64,000 bases of DNA from Rotaria macrura. Lineage: Eukaryota > Rotifera > Eurotatoria > Philodinida > Philodinidae. Below are positions 12,643-23,100 of this stretch, piece by piece. The stretch spans positions 62,001-126,000 of the forward strand of contig OENT01000047.1 in the NCBI GenBank assembly GCA_900239685.1, given 5' to 3'. How positions within the stretch are numbered: position 1 is the stretch's first letter; the number at the start of each line of letters is the position of its first letter. A program made the translations under genes and the position numbers. Under the pieces are notes generated by a model that was not told where the DNA came from, made no database searches, and saw only the letters and a list, made by a program, of their open reading frames with translations.

Positions 12643-13551
12643 GTTTCTGGATCAATACTAACATGTTTAATGTACTGAAAAAAATATCTATAATTGGTTT
12701 ATGGATTCGTTAAGTAAACAATGAAAGTCATGAAAAAGGATTTTGAAAAAAGTTTTTATTTGAATGTTCATGAATTTTCACTAGGATAAACATAATATAC
12801 GGAAGTATCTTGTCTTCTAGTATATTAAATATTAAAATGTATAACTCAAAATTTAATTAACTGTAAAGAAACCTTAAAAATAGCTGTATTCAACTTGAAA
12901 ACCGTTGATCAGTGAACGGAAGTCAGGGATGAAAGCGATGCGAATTCATTTCATTCAGAAAAAGAAACAATCTAATAATAGATTGGTTCTTTTTGGGAGA
13001 ACATAAAGTTTATGTAAATGAAGTACTTATGATCACATTGAATCATGTGATCTCACGTCATACGAAATTCAAATCAGAAGTTCTTGTCAAAATTGAAATG
13101 ATTCATAAAGAACAGCACATGTTCGTCGTAATCTCCATGGCGATACATGGCGACTACTCATAAGAGTTGTCGAATCATAGAAATTTGAGAGTAAAGTACT
13201 TCAAAATAAATTGAATGCGTCTACGATGCCAAGCGTTTTTGATATTATGAATGAGCACATTTTTAAGTGTAAATCATTCGACTTAGCAACTATACCGTAT
13301 CCTATTTGCATGTTTTAAATATATTAATATTTGATTGTTTTTTTTTGTTAAAAAATTTTCTATTACTATTGTGTGTCGGTCTGGTCTCAAAGCTTCAGAG
13401 AAAAGAAAAATTGCGCCATTGGCAGAAGTTGTTTGATACATCTGCTATTACCTGAAATTAATACGAATAGTTTCCTTTTATTCTCGTTAAAATCTTCCGG
13501 ATTTGCAAGTTTTTCTTCTTTCGATGATCATCTTTCAATAACAAATGAAGG

Positions 13552-13785
13552 GTGTCTCACATAGCCTAGATTTTGGAGAAGTGCTCACTTCTCACAAGGA
13601 GATGCCGCATGTCCCGTGGAGAACGTTACACCAACACTAGAGAGATGCGGACATCTGCCGTTGGAGATGCACGATTTCCCTTAGATATGCACATCCCCCG
13701 CGTAAGATATTACTTTTCTGACGGAACATGCGGCATCTCTCGCGGGAGACGTGAGCACTTCTCTAAAGTCTTGGTTATGTGACAC
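13552..13785. mobile_element. Short foldback/MITE-like element
   Basis: The two halves are inverted copies. GAGAAGTGCTCACTTCTC on the left matches the complement of GAGACGTGAGCACTTCTC on the right, and GAGATGCCGCATGTCCCGT matches ACGGAACATGCGGCATCTC. Arms are about 85 bp with a centre rich in GATGC words. The outer ends read GTGTCTCACATA and TATGTGACAC. It is clearly more GC-rich than the flanks. There is no coding capacity, and no convincing target duplication was seen, so the superfamily is unassigned. Confidence 0.72.
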
Positions 13786-14140
13786 TGCTGTAACAAATAA
13801 ATTGACCAAATTATTTGAAATAAAAAGTTTCGGAGATTACTTGGAACTTGATCGAATTTTTCATAGTCATTTGTTTTAAACTTCGTTTAACTTCTGCGTT
13901 CAATGTTCTTATTGTTAAAACGAAAACTTTCTAATCTAGTAATGTCAAATTGCGTAGATGTCGTATTGATTTCTAGTTTTAAAAGACTATAGGATTTATG
14001 CAATCAGTAAAATCAATGAGATAAATTTTCAATACGTTTGAATAGTATAAAATTAAAAGATAAAATCATTTATCATTTATTAATTATCAGGATTTATAAA
14101 TAATTTGAGAATCAGTGTATTTAAACAGTAAATTGAATGA

Positions 14141-15915
14141 AACGGAAATTTTATAGAGTACAACTGGGTAAATGTTTAGAGAAAATCGATGATGTATTTT
14201 GTAATTCAAATATCTTTTTTAATTTGCTTAGTATTTTCTTCTCTAACAATCTGTGAAATTAGTTTTAAAATATCTCTTAGTACAACGTATTGAGGATGAA
14301 TTTCTTGAGGCCAATGTCAGGATTCGAAATTTACCGTGTCTCGGATAAAAGTGTACTAGTGTTGGCGTAGCTGAAGTAGATGTGAAGTTTTGACCAAATC
14401 TAACAGAAGTACTAAACCTGGTTTTCATCAAACAAAAAGAGAGTAGCTGGCATCATTTGAGTTCTAATATAAATGAAACTTTACGATCGATTCATGTCTC
14501 CAAGGAGCTAAAACAAAAGTTTTCAATCTTATTGATATCCTTGAATTCAGAGTTAACTATCGTATAATTTAGAAAAAGAACGAAGCAGTTAGTTCATATT
14601 GTTTCTAAATATTCTATGCATGTTTCTTGTTTACAAAACATGCTGATGGAGCATGCAATTTTGATTTAAAAAAGAATATGTTTTCTGTTACGAGAATAGG
14701 ATACATTTCGTGCGATGAAATATTTCGAAAATCATGAAGTAATAGTTGCCGGAGAACATTTCTACCTTTTTGAGAGGTGCAGACAGAGGTTCAATTATCG
14801 ATATTCATAATTATCATGACTATGATGCCGTAAGAATAGGAATAGGTAGCAGTAGATTCAGTTATTGTTGGACCGTACTAACATTTGAATACAAAAATAT
14901 ATAGTGCTTAAACATATGCACTCTATCGTCAATAACAAAACTACCCATACTAACTCAGTTCTGTTCATTCTCTACGATTAGGAAATTCTAATGTCCTAGC
15001 TCGTTAGAAATGTATACACTGCTCCGGTTCCAAAGAATAATCCAGATGAGTGAGAGTAAGATCTTAACATGTAGAATTTCTGCATCTCATAGAACGATAG
15101 AAGCGCTTAAACTCTGACAACTATTGAAATGACCACAAATAGTGGACTCATTACTAGTTCAATTTCCGTCACGGATACCAGTGATTTTTGAAATTTCTAC
15201 AATGTGTGCATCTCGTCAAATTCTCGTGATTCTAGCAGATGCAAAGGCATATCGGCTAAATTCGTTTCACGAGTACTGACTGACTCCCGATTTATTTGCA
15301 TTCTCTGTTCTTTCAACATTTTCGAAACTTATTTTATCATGGACTACGAGTGTAGAAATCTCTGGAACTTTACAATTTCAGGCAATTAAACATATACTAA
15401 GACAGAATATCGCTGAAATTTGAATAGATAATATCGCTAACTTTTTTGCGTCCCACAGACATTCAAAGTCGACATACAAAACATACCCATTGCAGTGTCT
15501 TATGCATTCGACAGTTACAATTGGAATAACATTGAAAAATTTTGCTTTATCTGATGGGAGACATGAATCGACCGTAAAGTTTCATTTATATTAGAACTCA
15601 AACGATGCCAGCTACTCTCTTTTTGTTTGATGAAAACCAGGTTTAGTACTTCTGTTAGATTTGGTCAAAACTTCACATCTACTTCAGCTACGCCAACACT
15701 AGTACACTTTTATCTGAGACACGGTAAATTTCGAATCCTGACATTGGCCTCAGGAAATTTATCACCACTACGCTACATTACGAACAATCTCAAAACTAAT
15801 TTCACAGATTGTTAAAGAAGAAAATCTAAGCAAACTAAAAAAGATATTTTAGTTACAAAATCTTATGTCGTCGATTTTCCATAGACAGCTACCCCGTCTT
15901 ACTCTGTAAAAGTTC
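14141..15915. mobile_element. Non-autonomous DNA element with ~400-bp terminal inverted repeats
   Basis: Left arm 14141 to about 14545 and right arm about 15515-15915 are diverged inverted copies. The best-conserved blocks are 14270-14500 and 15560-15790, for example GACATGAATCGA followed by GTAAAGTTTCATTTATATTA on the right and its complement on the left. Each arm carries the same 62-codon frame, inverted, which is only a by-product of the repeat. The ~970-bp spacer shows no transposase. Very long TIRs suggest a Mutator-like or foldback family, but no target duplication was identified. Confidence 0.72.
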
Positions 15916-17411
15916 CAATGTATTATAATGTGTGTGTGACATATTTTTCCGTTTTTCTATTCTGTTCTGTGACTTTATGGTACAAATGACAACAAGTACA
16001 ATGCACGCATAATACTGACTCGAGTTGGATACAATTGAATTTTAGATTCATCTAGTCGATTTGAAACTCTCACACGGGTCTGATTAGATAAATAAATTTA
16101 CAAACATACCTAAATAGGTAAATCATTAAGATTATTTGTTAGTGAACGGAATTATGTTGAAATGATGACAACTCATCTAATACGATCATCGACGAAGGAA
16201 TTAATGAAAGATAAAAAAAGTTGTGAATACGTTCCTATCGATGAGGCGGTATCATGAAAATTTACCCATATATATATAAATGTAGTGCTCACACTTCATT
16301 TCTTTGATGATGATCTCAATGTATGAAATAAAGTTGTTTCATAATGATTCAGCAATACATATTTCAACGCATTATGTATCTAGAACCTAGAGAGTGCTTC
16401 AACAGACACTTCTTTTCGCCTTTAAGAACTAGAGTGGTGGGAAGTGAGATGTCAAACAGATTGGATCAGATAGATCAAATATATGACTCAAACCGACATT
16501 AGACGCTAAGATATACACACACTGCTGCTATTGTCTTTCTTATCATCACTTAATGTTTAACATATTGAACAAATATAAATGGTACATATGGCACAGTGTT
16601 AAAGCAACGTGTCCAATGAAGTGGAAGAAGGTAATTGTGATTTCCGTCATATGTTCAAAACTTGAAGTAGAAGTAGAAATAGCACTGATTAACAATAAAA
16701 GAAAATGAACGAGATCCATTACAATAGTTTTCTTTTCTCGTTTCTTTTTTGGATTTGAATTAAATGATTTTCTGATTTTGTCTTTATTTATTTCAAGTTC
16801 TCATTCTCGTAGTTTTCTACTTCATATGGTTAAAATTCTTGTCTCTACTGAAGTAATTATTCTCTAAATTGCACTGATCGATTTCGATTATTTTACTAAA
16901 TCAAATTATTATATTGTGGCTTATTTCTTATAAACTGATCGTTGTTTTTATTCTGTACTAAAACTTTAGTACTGATAATTGTGCCAATTTTACTAATCAA
17001 ATAGTTATTTCGTTTCGTTTTTATTAGAGTTATGTAATACAAAAGAAATCGTATTTTGTTATGTTTAATAATTAAGTTTCTCCCTAGGACATATTCTTTA
17101 TCGTTTATATTTTAATTTCTTCGTAAAAATTTCCTTGACTGTCACATTCCGCTTGGTGACGTCTTGATATATTCAAATTATCGTTCTTGTTCAAATACTT
17201 CACTGTTAAATATCATTTTCTCTTCTAAAAAAAAACCATTAAATATTCATGGAGATTGATATCTATCGATCGTTATTTAAGTACTTCTTATCTAAGAACG
17301 CTGGCTATGGCAATCGCAAAATGTCAAGGAAGATATCATTTTAATTTGAATATTACATTCATATAGTTCCATCTAGTCAATACAAACGGTGATTATTGCT
17401 GTCATCAAACT

Positions 17412-18060
17412 TTATACATGTCGCATCAAAGTTACGACTTCTATGCAATTTTTTATTGAAGTTGTTTTAATCAAGTGCGACAATAAGTAGATGATAATCC
17501 GAACTACATCATCAAAGCCAGTAATCAAAACTTGCCCTTCAAAGAAACTAAAGACACATACTTGTAAAACAGATAAGAAAAACATTGTAGAAGTTATCTT
17601 GAAAAAAATTGCATAGACACAAAAGGGTACAGTTTGAAATGATAAGATTAGTGTTGCTTCGAAATTGTACATTAGTTATGTCCAAATCAAATCTATAAGC
17701 TAATTATAAAATCGAGCCAACGTTTGAATATGAAACCGTCTAATACTAGGATTATGATAAGTGGATTAATTTCAGTGAAAATGTAGCTGCATGGTCGTCC
17801 ATCAGAAATTTCACCTGTACGTTATAACTTAAAATAAATAATCTTGTCATTTCAAACTGTACTTTTTTGTGTCGATCAAATCTTTTTCAAGATAACTTCT
17901 ACAACGTTTTTCTTATCTGTTTTACAAGTATGTGTCTTTTGTTTCATTGAAAGACAAGTTCAGATTACCAGAGTTGTCGATGTAGTTTGGATCATCATCT
18001 ACTTACTGTCTAACTTGATTAAAACAACTTCAATACAACATATACAATGAGTCTCAACAT
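17412..18060. mobile_element. Foldback element A (arms ~250 bp)
   Basis: Left arm about 17412-17672 and right arm about 17835-18060 are inverted copies, around a ~165-bp centre. A diagnostic block is AAGATAACTTCTACAACGTT on the right, with its complement on the left. ORFs on both strands of the arms are mirror copies of one frame and not genes. The outer end merges with element B at about 18040-18075. Family unknown. Confidence 0.65.
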
Positions 18061-18705
18061 TGTTCAACAAGATTTATTTTCAGTTTTTTCGATTATCTTG
18101 AATAATTTAAATCATGGATTCTGATAGAGTAGATTTTTTCCTATCGGAATACAAGTGAAAAAAAAACGTATTATTAGATTTCTATAGTAGGCTGAATCTT
18201 CAGAAAGTCAAAACTCTGTTTTTTCAACACATAGGACCCACTCATATTTTTTGATTTGACCTAAGTACAATGATAAAGATAATAATTCTGTACCCAATAA
18301 TATGTCGTCGAGTTCTCTACAATGCTTTCTCGCTGAGATACAGCAACTTAATTATTGACAGAAACAAAGGTTTTCCGACATAGAGAATGGTAAATCTACG
18401 GGTCAGAGGTTTAAGTGGAATGGCTATATCTCGCCAAAAACTAACGTAGCGCATTATTATCTTTATCATAATACGTAGACTACATCAAAAAAAAAACTTT
18501 TAAAGGTCCTATGTGTTGAAAAAATTGAGGTTCTGGTTTTCTAGCGATCCAGCCTATGAATATCGAACACTGTTCTCTTTTCACTTATATTACGATAGAA
18601 AACAATTTGCTCTATCAGAACCAATATTTAGATTATTCATAGCGCTCAAGATAGCCGAAACAATTGCAAGTATATCTCGTTGAACAATTCTGGTATTCTA
18701 GTTAT
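18045..18705. mobile_element. Foldback element B, almost fully palindromic
   Basis: Arms run from about 18045-18290 and 18450-18705, and the centre also pairs partly. Diagnostic pairs are TTTTTTCAACACATAGGACC (left) against GGTCCTATGTGTTGAAAAAA (right), and ATGATAAAGATAATAAT against ATTATTATCTTTATCAT. Its left terminus overlaps the right terminus of element A, so the two may belong to one family or result from insertion of one at the end of the other. No coding sequence. Confidence 0.65.
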
Positions 18706-19123
18706 ACATGTTTATATACATGTACCAACATAGTGTTCGAACTTGTCCTTTATCTTGGTTTTACAAAAACGTGTAGGACGTGTTATTACTTATATTATAA
18801 TTTTCCTACGTATGATTAATGTTAATAATTCCATAGGTTGACAAAATGTCTTCGACAAAAAACAAAAGCTTTGCCTATTAGACAATTGACATCATGCTAT
18901 TATAATCTTATGAAGAAAGTGTTACTTAATAAAAAGTGACGTAGGTTTCATGAATAAACGGCTTTTACAAAATATTAGATTGCAGAGTAAAAATGAATCT
19001 ACAACTGACATACTATCGACAGAGTTCGCTATGCATAAACTAGGAATCCATTGGTTGCATAAGACGCCATTGAATACCTAATAGCCATGAACGATGATTC
19101 GAACGAGACGAAACATGAAAATA

Positions 19124-19163
19124 TTCTGTTTTTTATTCAAGGAACAAAGAATTATGTGATAAC
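19124..19163 (+). promoter_or_regulatory. Putative trans-splice acceptor and 5' leader of BLTP1
   Basis: A pyrimidine-rich tract ends in the acceptor TTTTTTATTCAAG (AG at 19140-19141), 22 bp upstream of the ATG at 19164. No upstream coding exon joins it. A spliced leader added here would give a 22-nt native 5' UTR. Spliced-leader trans-splicing is established for rotifers; use of this site is inference. Confidence 0.4.
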
Positions 19164-20185
19164 ATGCAACCACTCTATCGGACAATTTTACTTCCTGTTC
19201 TGGTCATGTCCATGAATACCACAGATTCAAATATGATGTCTTCTAGTTCAACAACTCCATCAACATTTGAAGTTATATCCAATGAAATCATTGATTATTT
19301 CGAAACACATCGTGAACAGATTCCCTTATTAATAATTGTTTATCTGCTAACTATGATTTGGATCATTTATCTTATATTGTATCATTCACGTATTCAAGGT
19401 ATCATATTATCTTATTTGTTGAAACGTTTTTATTTTTATGATGCAACACAAATTAAATTTGATTCATTCTCCATATCATTTATATCTGGCTCAATTATGT
19501 TTAGAAATTTACATATTACAACAGGAAATTATTTTGTTTTTGTTAAAGATGGTTGTTTGATATTCCGTTATTGGTCAACGACAAACAAGAAACCTGTCAT
19601 ACGTTTAATAATAAAATTAAATCATTTTGATGTACAATTGTTTAGTCCTATTCGTTCAAATACATCATTAGCAGCAAATAATTCAAATGATGATTTTCAT
19701 AAAGGATCAACACGAGGGTAAAAACATATCTATGAAATACAGTAAAACGAACGAGCAATCGGTTATATCCCTTTCTTGTATTTCGAAGGAGTTCAACAAA
19801 AATCGATGATACACACGATGTAAATACAGTTAAAAATAATGATGAACGTTTTCGACTTGAAAATCTTCGAAGTCTTTTTCCAGCTATTGAAATCAAAATT
19901 GAACATGTTTGTTTATTTCTCTCCGTTTATGTTTTGTTGTTATTTGTTTTTGTTAAATGTTTTTTTACTTTTATTTAAACAGGGCAGAATATCTATTGGA
20001 CATGATACATTACCATATGGTTTATTAATACGTTTTAATTCAATGACAAGTACATTTACTAGTGAATCACCATCAAAATATGCTCCAAATATTGATTTGA
20101 TGACATTGATTTATAGTTTGAAGTATAAAAATCTTCGAGTACAACTTTATCCAATTAGATTTTATGATGGACAACTCAGTGACAA
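19164..20185 (+). CDS. BLTP1: BLTP1 exons 1-3 (membrane anchor and first repeats)
   Basis: Exon 1 is 19164-19717 (phase 2 end), exon 2 is 19789-19906 and exon 3 is 19983-20185 (phase 2 end). Exon 1 encodes a Ser/Thr-rich start, the single transmembrane helix and the motif DATQIKFDSFSISF, equivalent to human IHIGSFSFSVLSG. Methionines downstream of 19164 before the helix could also be the start, since the first ~35 residues are not conserved. Exon 3 starts GRISIGHDTLPYGLLIRF, matching the human segment TGRLAFGNHYQPQTL. The following intron 3 (20186-24679) is the largest and carries four transposon fragments. Confidence 0.9.
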
Positions 20186-23100
20186 GTAAGAAATCGTCTG
20201 TTTTGTTTTCGTAGAAAACCCTAACAGGTCATATGAGAAAATCTGTTTTGAAAAATTTAAATTTAAATATATACAACAGATACATTTTTGTTCTCTGCTA
20301 TTTTAATGAAATTCGAAAAAAAAACATATTATTTTGATTTACTCAACATCGGGATACAATGTATAACATGAATTTCAGACGAATAAATATGTTGCTTGGT
20401 ATGAAATGAGATTGTCTAGTTCTTATGTTTTTTTAAGACAATGATATACGTATATTGCGGTCTGCTGGAAAAATGTCGACAACAGAAAAAGCAAAGAAAA
20501 AACATCGAAAGGGAAAAATAAAAAAATAATCATATCTCTAGAATACGGCGATTCTAATCGCATTTAGTTCATTGTTTTTCCTTATGACTTTACTAGTGTA
20601 GAATTTTAGCCAGTATTGATAGGGATGACTAACTATTGATAGAAGTAAAATAAAAGAGTTGAACGAAGAATAATTGTATAACTAAACTTGTACAGTCATG
20701 ACTGAAGCTTTCATAATTTTAACTAGTGAAGTTTAAGCAAAATCTCCAGCTATTTCTTTTATAAATTCAAATAAAGAAAAACCTTTACTAGTCGGCGATG
20801 AATCTACTTCTAAAATGAATAAAGCAACAACAACTACTAAGTATTGGATATGCACTATTAATAATTGTGCACCTAAAGTTCATACTGGTTCAACAAGTCT
20901 ATTGATGAAAACTGTTGACAATCATAGTCATCTGCCAAAAAAAGAAAAACTTGAGGTTCGTGCAGTTCGTGAAATAATGACATTTTTTATTTAGTATTTT
21001 TTTGTAAAACTTTTTTCACTGTTAAAATTTCAACTTAATTTCATACTATAAAACATGCACTAAATATTTTCAACACTCTAAAAATATGAATTGACAATGT
21101 TTCATGTTAATATAATTTTTCGACATTTTTCCTTTCGACATTATGACGACCAACCTATATTACATATAAAAGTGTATCTTGATATATTCTCTATGAGTAC
21201 ATACAATTTTAAATCGATTGAAAATTAATTGATTGCTCTATAGGATTTCGATTAACATACAGTAAAACCCTTCTAATCTGAACACCATTAGAACTTTCAT
21301 AAATCGTTCGTAATGACGGGGTGATCAGATCAGAGAGGGTTTATGGAAAGAAAACGTTTTTCTTATTTAAAGCACATACTTTAATCTTTTACTATTGATC
21401 AGCAGATTTTTATTCATTAAGGTCACCTCCCCCCTCCTCAAAAAAGTCGATTTTCGTCAAGAAAATGAGAGTTAAGATAACACCATGAGGTGACAGCCCA
21501 TGTTCTGCTCTTTCAGAATCACTATAGTTTTATTTCCAAAGACCATTTTATGACCGAAATTTTTAGTGATCTTTGAGAAGTCCTCTATGTCAAAAACGAT
21601 TTTTTTTTAAAATTAGGCCTTTGATCTCTAATTACTGCTTAATTAATTAATTAATTAATTAACAACTAATGAAGCGCTCAGCCTGTGCAGAAATAAAAGT
21701 TACGTAGGACGAGTTAGGTCAGTTTCCTCAAAAACCACGTGAAAATTAAGAAAATTTAGAGAAACAGCAAAAAGTTTTCGAAACAATGTTTTTATGTTTC
21801 TCACAAAATCATGTTTTTTCATCTTCCATCCTAGTTATTTTGCCTTCAACTATGTTTCTTCGGAAATTGTTTTTTACCATTCGATAGAACATGCAGAGGC
21901 GCAGGGTATCTTGTGCTCCGATTTTTGAAAAAACTTTCTTTTCATGTCCAAAAAAGATCGCCTACACAATTCACTTGCAGTTTTTTGGCCTTTTTTCAAG
22001 GACTTTGATTTGTAGAAACTCTTTTGGAGATAAAAAAAGCTTTTTCAAACATCGGAGCACGAGATGCCCTGCGTCTTTGCAAGCTCTATCAAATGGTAAA
22101 AAATAATTTTCCAAAAAACATAGTTGAAGGCAAAATAACTAGGATGGAAAATGGATCATTTTTAACTAGTGTTCACTTTATAACTTCCTTAAACTTGCAT
22201 ATTTCGGGCTGAAATTTTTATCGTAGGCTAGCCGCTCCAGTCCTAACATATTCGCAAAATTTCAGTCGATTTGGACTTTATTTGACGAAAATCGACTTAT
22301 GAGGGGGGGGGTGGGCTTAAATTCATTTTTGAATTTGCTTTTCAATCTTTTATTTCTGTTCAATTCGTAATCATTTTTATATTCTAATTTTCTTTGTAAA
22401 ATATTGGAAACAACACCAATTGAAATTTGGAATTCATCCCGAGGAGGATCATTCCGACAATTGGATCCGATAGGATTCATGTCGGATCCGATCATGTTTC
22501 TATCTGAGTTTCCCTAATTCAACGAAATTCCATCGGATTCCTGGGTGCGATCCGACATTCGGATCCTTAGTGCTTGGTTTTATCGAATCCTACTGTTGGA
22601 ATCCGATTGGATTCGGTATCGCATTCATTCACTTGAGTCGCTTAATTGTCTACAGAAAAATCCATTTTCTTTCTCTTTTATACGGTTCATTTTTTCTTGT
22701 AAACAAAGCTCACGACGAGTTGTCGTATTTAATAATTTAAAATTAACATACAAACATACAACAAATAATTCAATTGTGTATCGACAAGATTAAAATTCTT
22801 TTTTTCTATTTCTCTCTAAGGCAATCACAAAATTAGCCAATGAAAAACATCTTGTTAATTCAAAATTTAATGGTGCCTTCTATAACGTTCACATTCAGAA
22901 TCTCGAGGTGTTCACTAAGGAGAGGGTCAAAACCAGCGAAAATCGCTCGGGGGGCGGGGGACCAAAGGGTGTTCAGTATAAAAGGTTGTTTATAAAGGAG
23001 GGGTGTTCAGTGTCACAGGTTTTACTGTATATCTATTTCTTTTCATTGAGATGGTGTCAATATCTTTGCATTATCGAACGAACAATTCTAAAATTCTAAA

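Larger units (their letters stand above)
12643..19140. other. Intergenic region between RGS and BLTP1, dominated by foldback elements
   Basis: No coding gene was recognised in these 6.5 kb. It holds four separate inverted-repeat structures (13552-13785, 14141-15915, 17412-18060, 18045-18705), annotated individually. The remaining stretches (12643-13550, 13790-14140, 15920-17410, 18710-19140) are plain AT-rich sequence in which I see nothing further. Confidence 0.6.
21260..23027. mobile_element. Tc1/mariner (pogo/Tigger-like) non-autonomous element
   Basis: Termini are CAGTAAAACCCTTC on the left and the complement of CAGTAAAACCTGTG on the right, each directly flanked by TA. Subterminal TGAACACC words recur in both ends, as is typical of pogo/Tigger TIRs. 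No DDE transposase frame remains. A second inverted-repeat element and a GGATCC-rich cluster lie inside. Superfamily assignment rests on the CAG...CTG termini and TA duplication. Confidence 0.72.

Noticed and set aside
14243-15815. Two nearly identical ~62-codon ORFs on opposite strands (14243-14431 and 15627-15815)
   Set aside because: They are the same sequence in the two inverted arms of one element; no domain and no independent evidence of coding.
17412-18050. Similar hydrophobic ORFs on opposite strands suggesting a membrane-protein pair
   Set aside because: Inverted copies within foldback element A; hydrophobicity follows from AT-rich sequence.
22908-23099. Gly-rich ORF at the right end of the pogo-like element
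   Set aside because: It is the terminal inverted repeat and subterminal region, with no transposase similarity.
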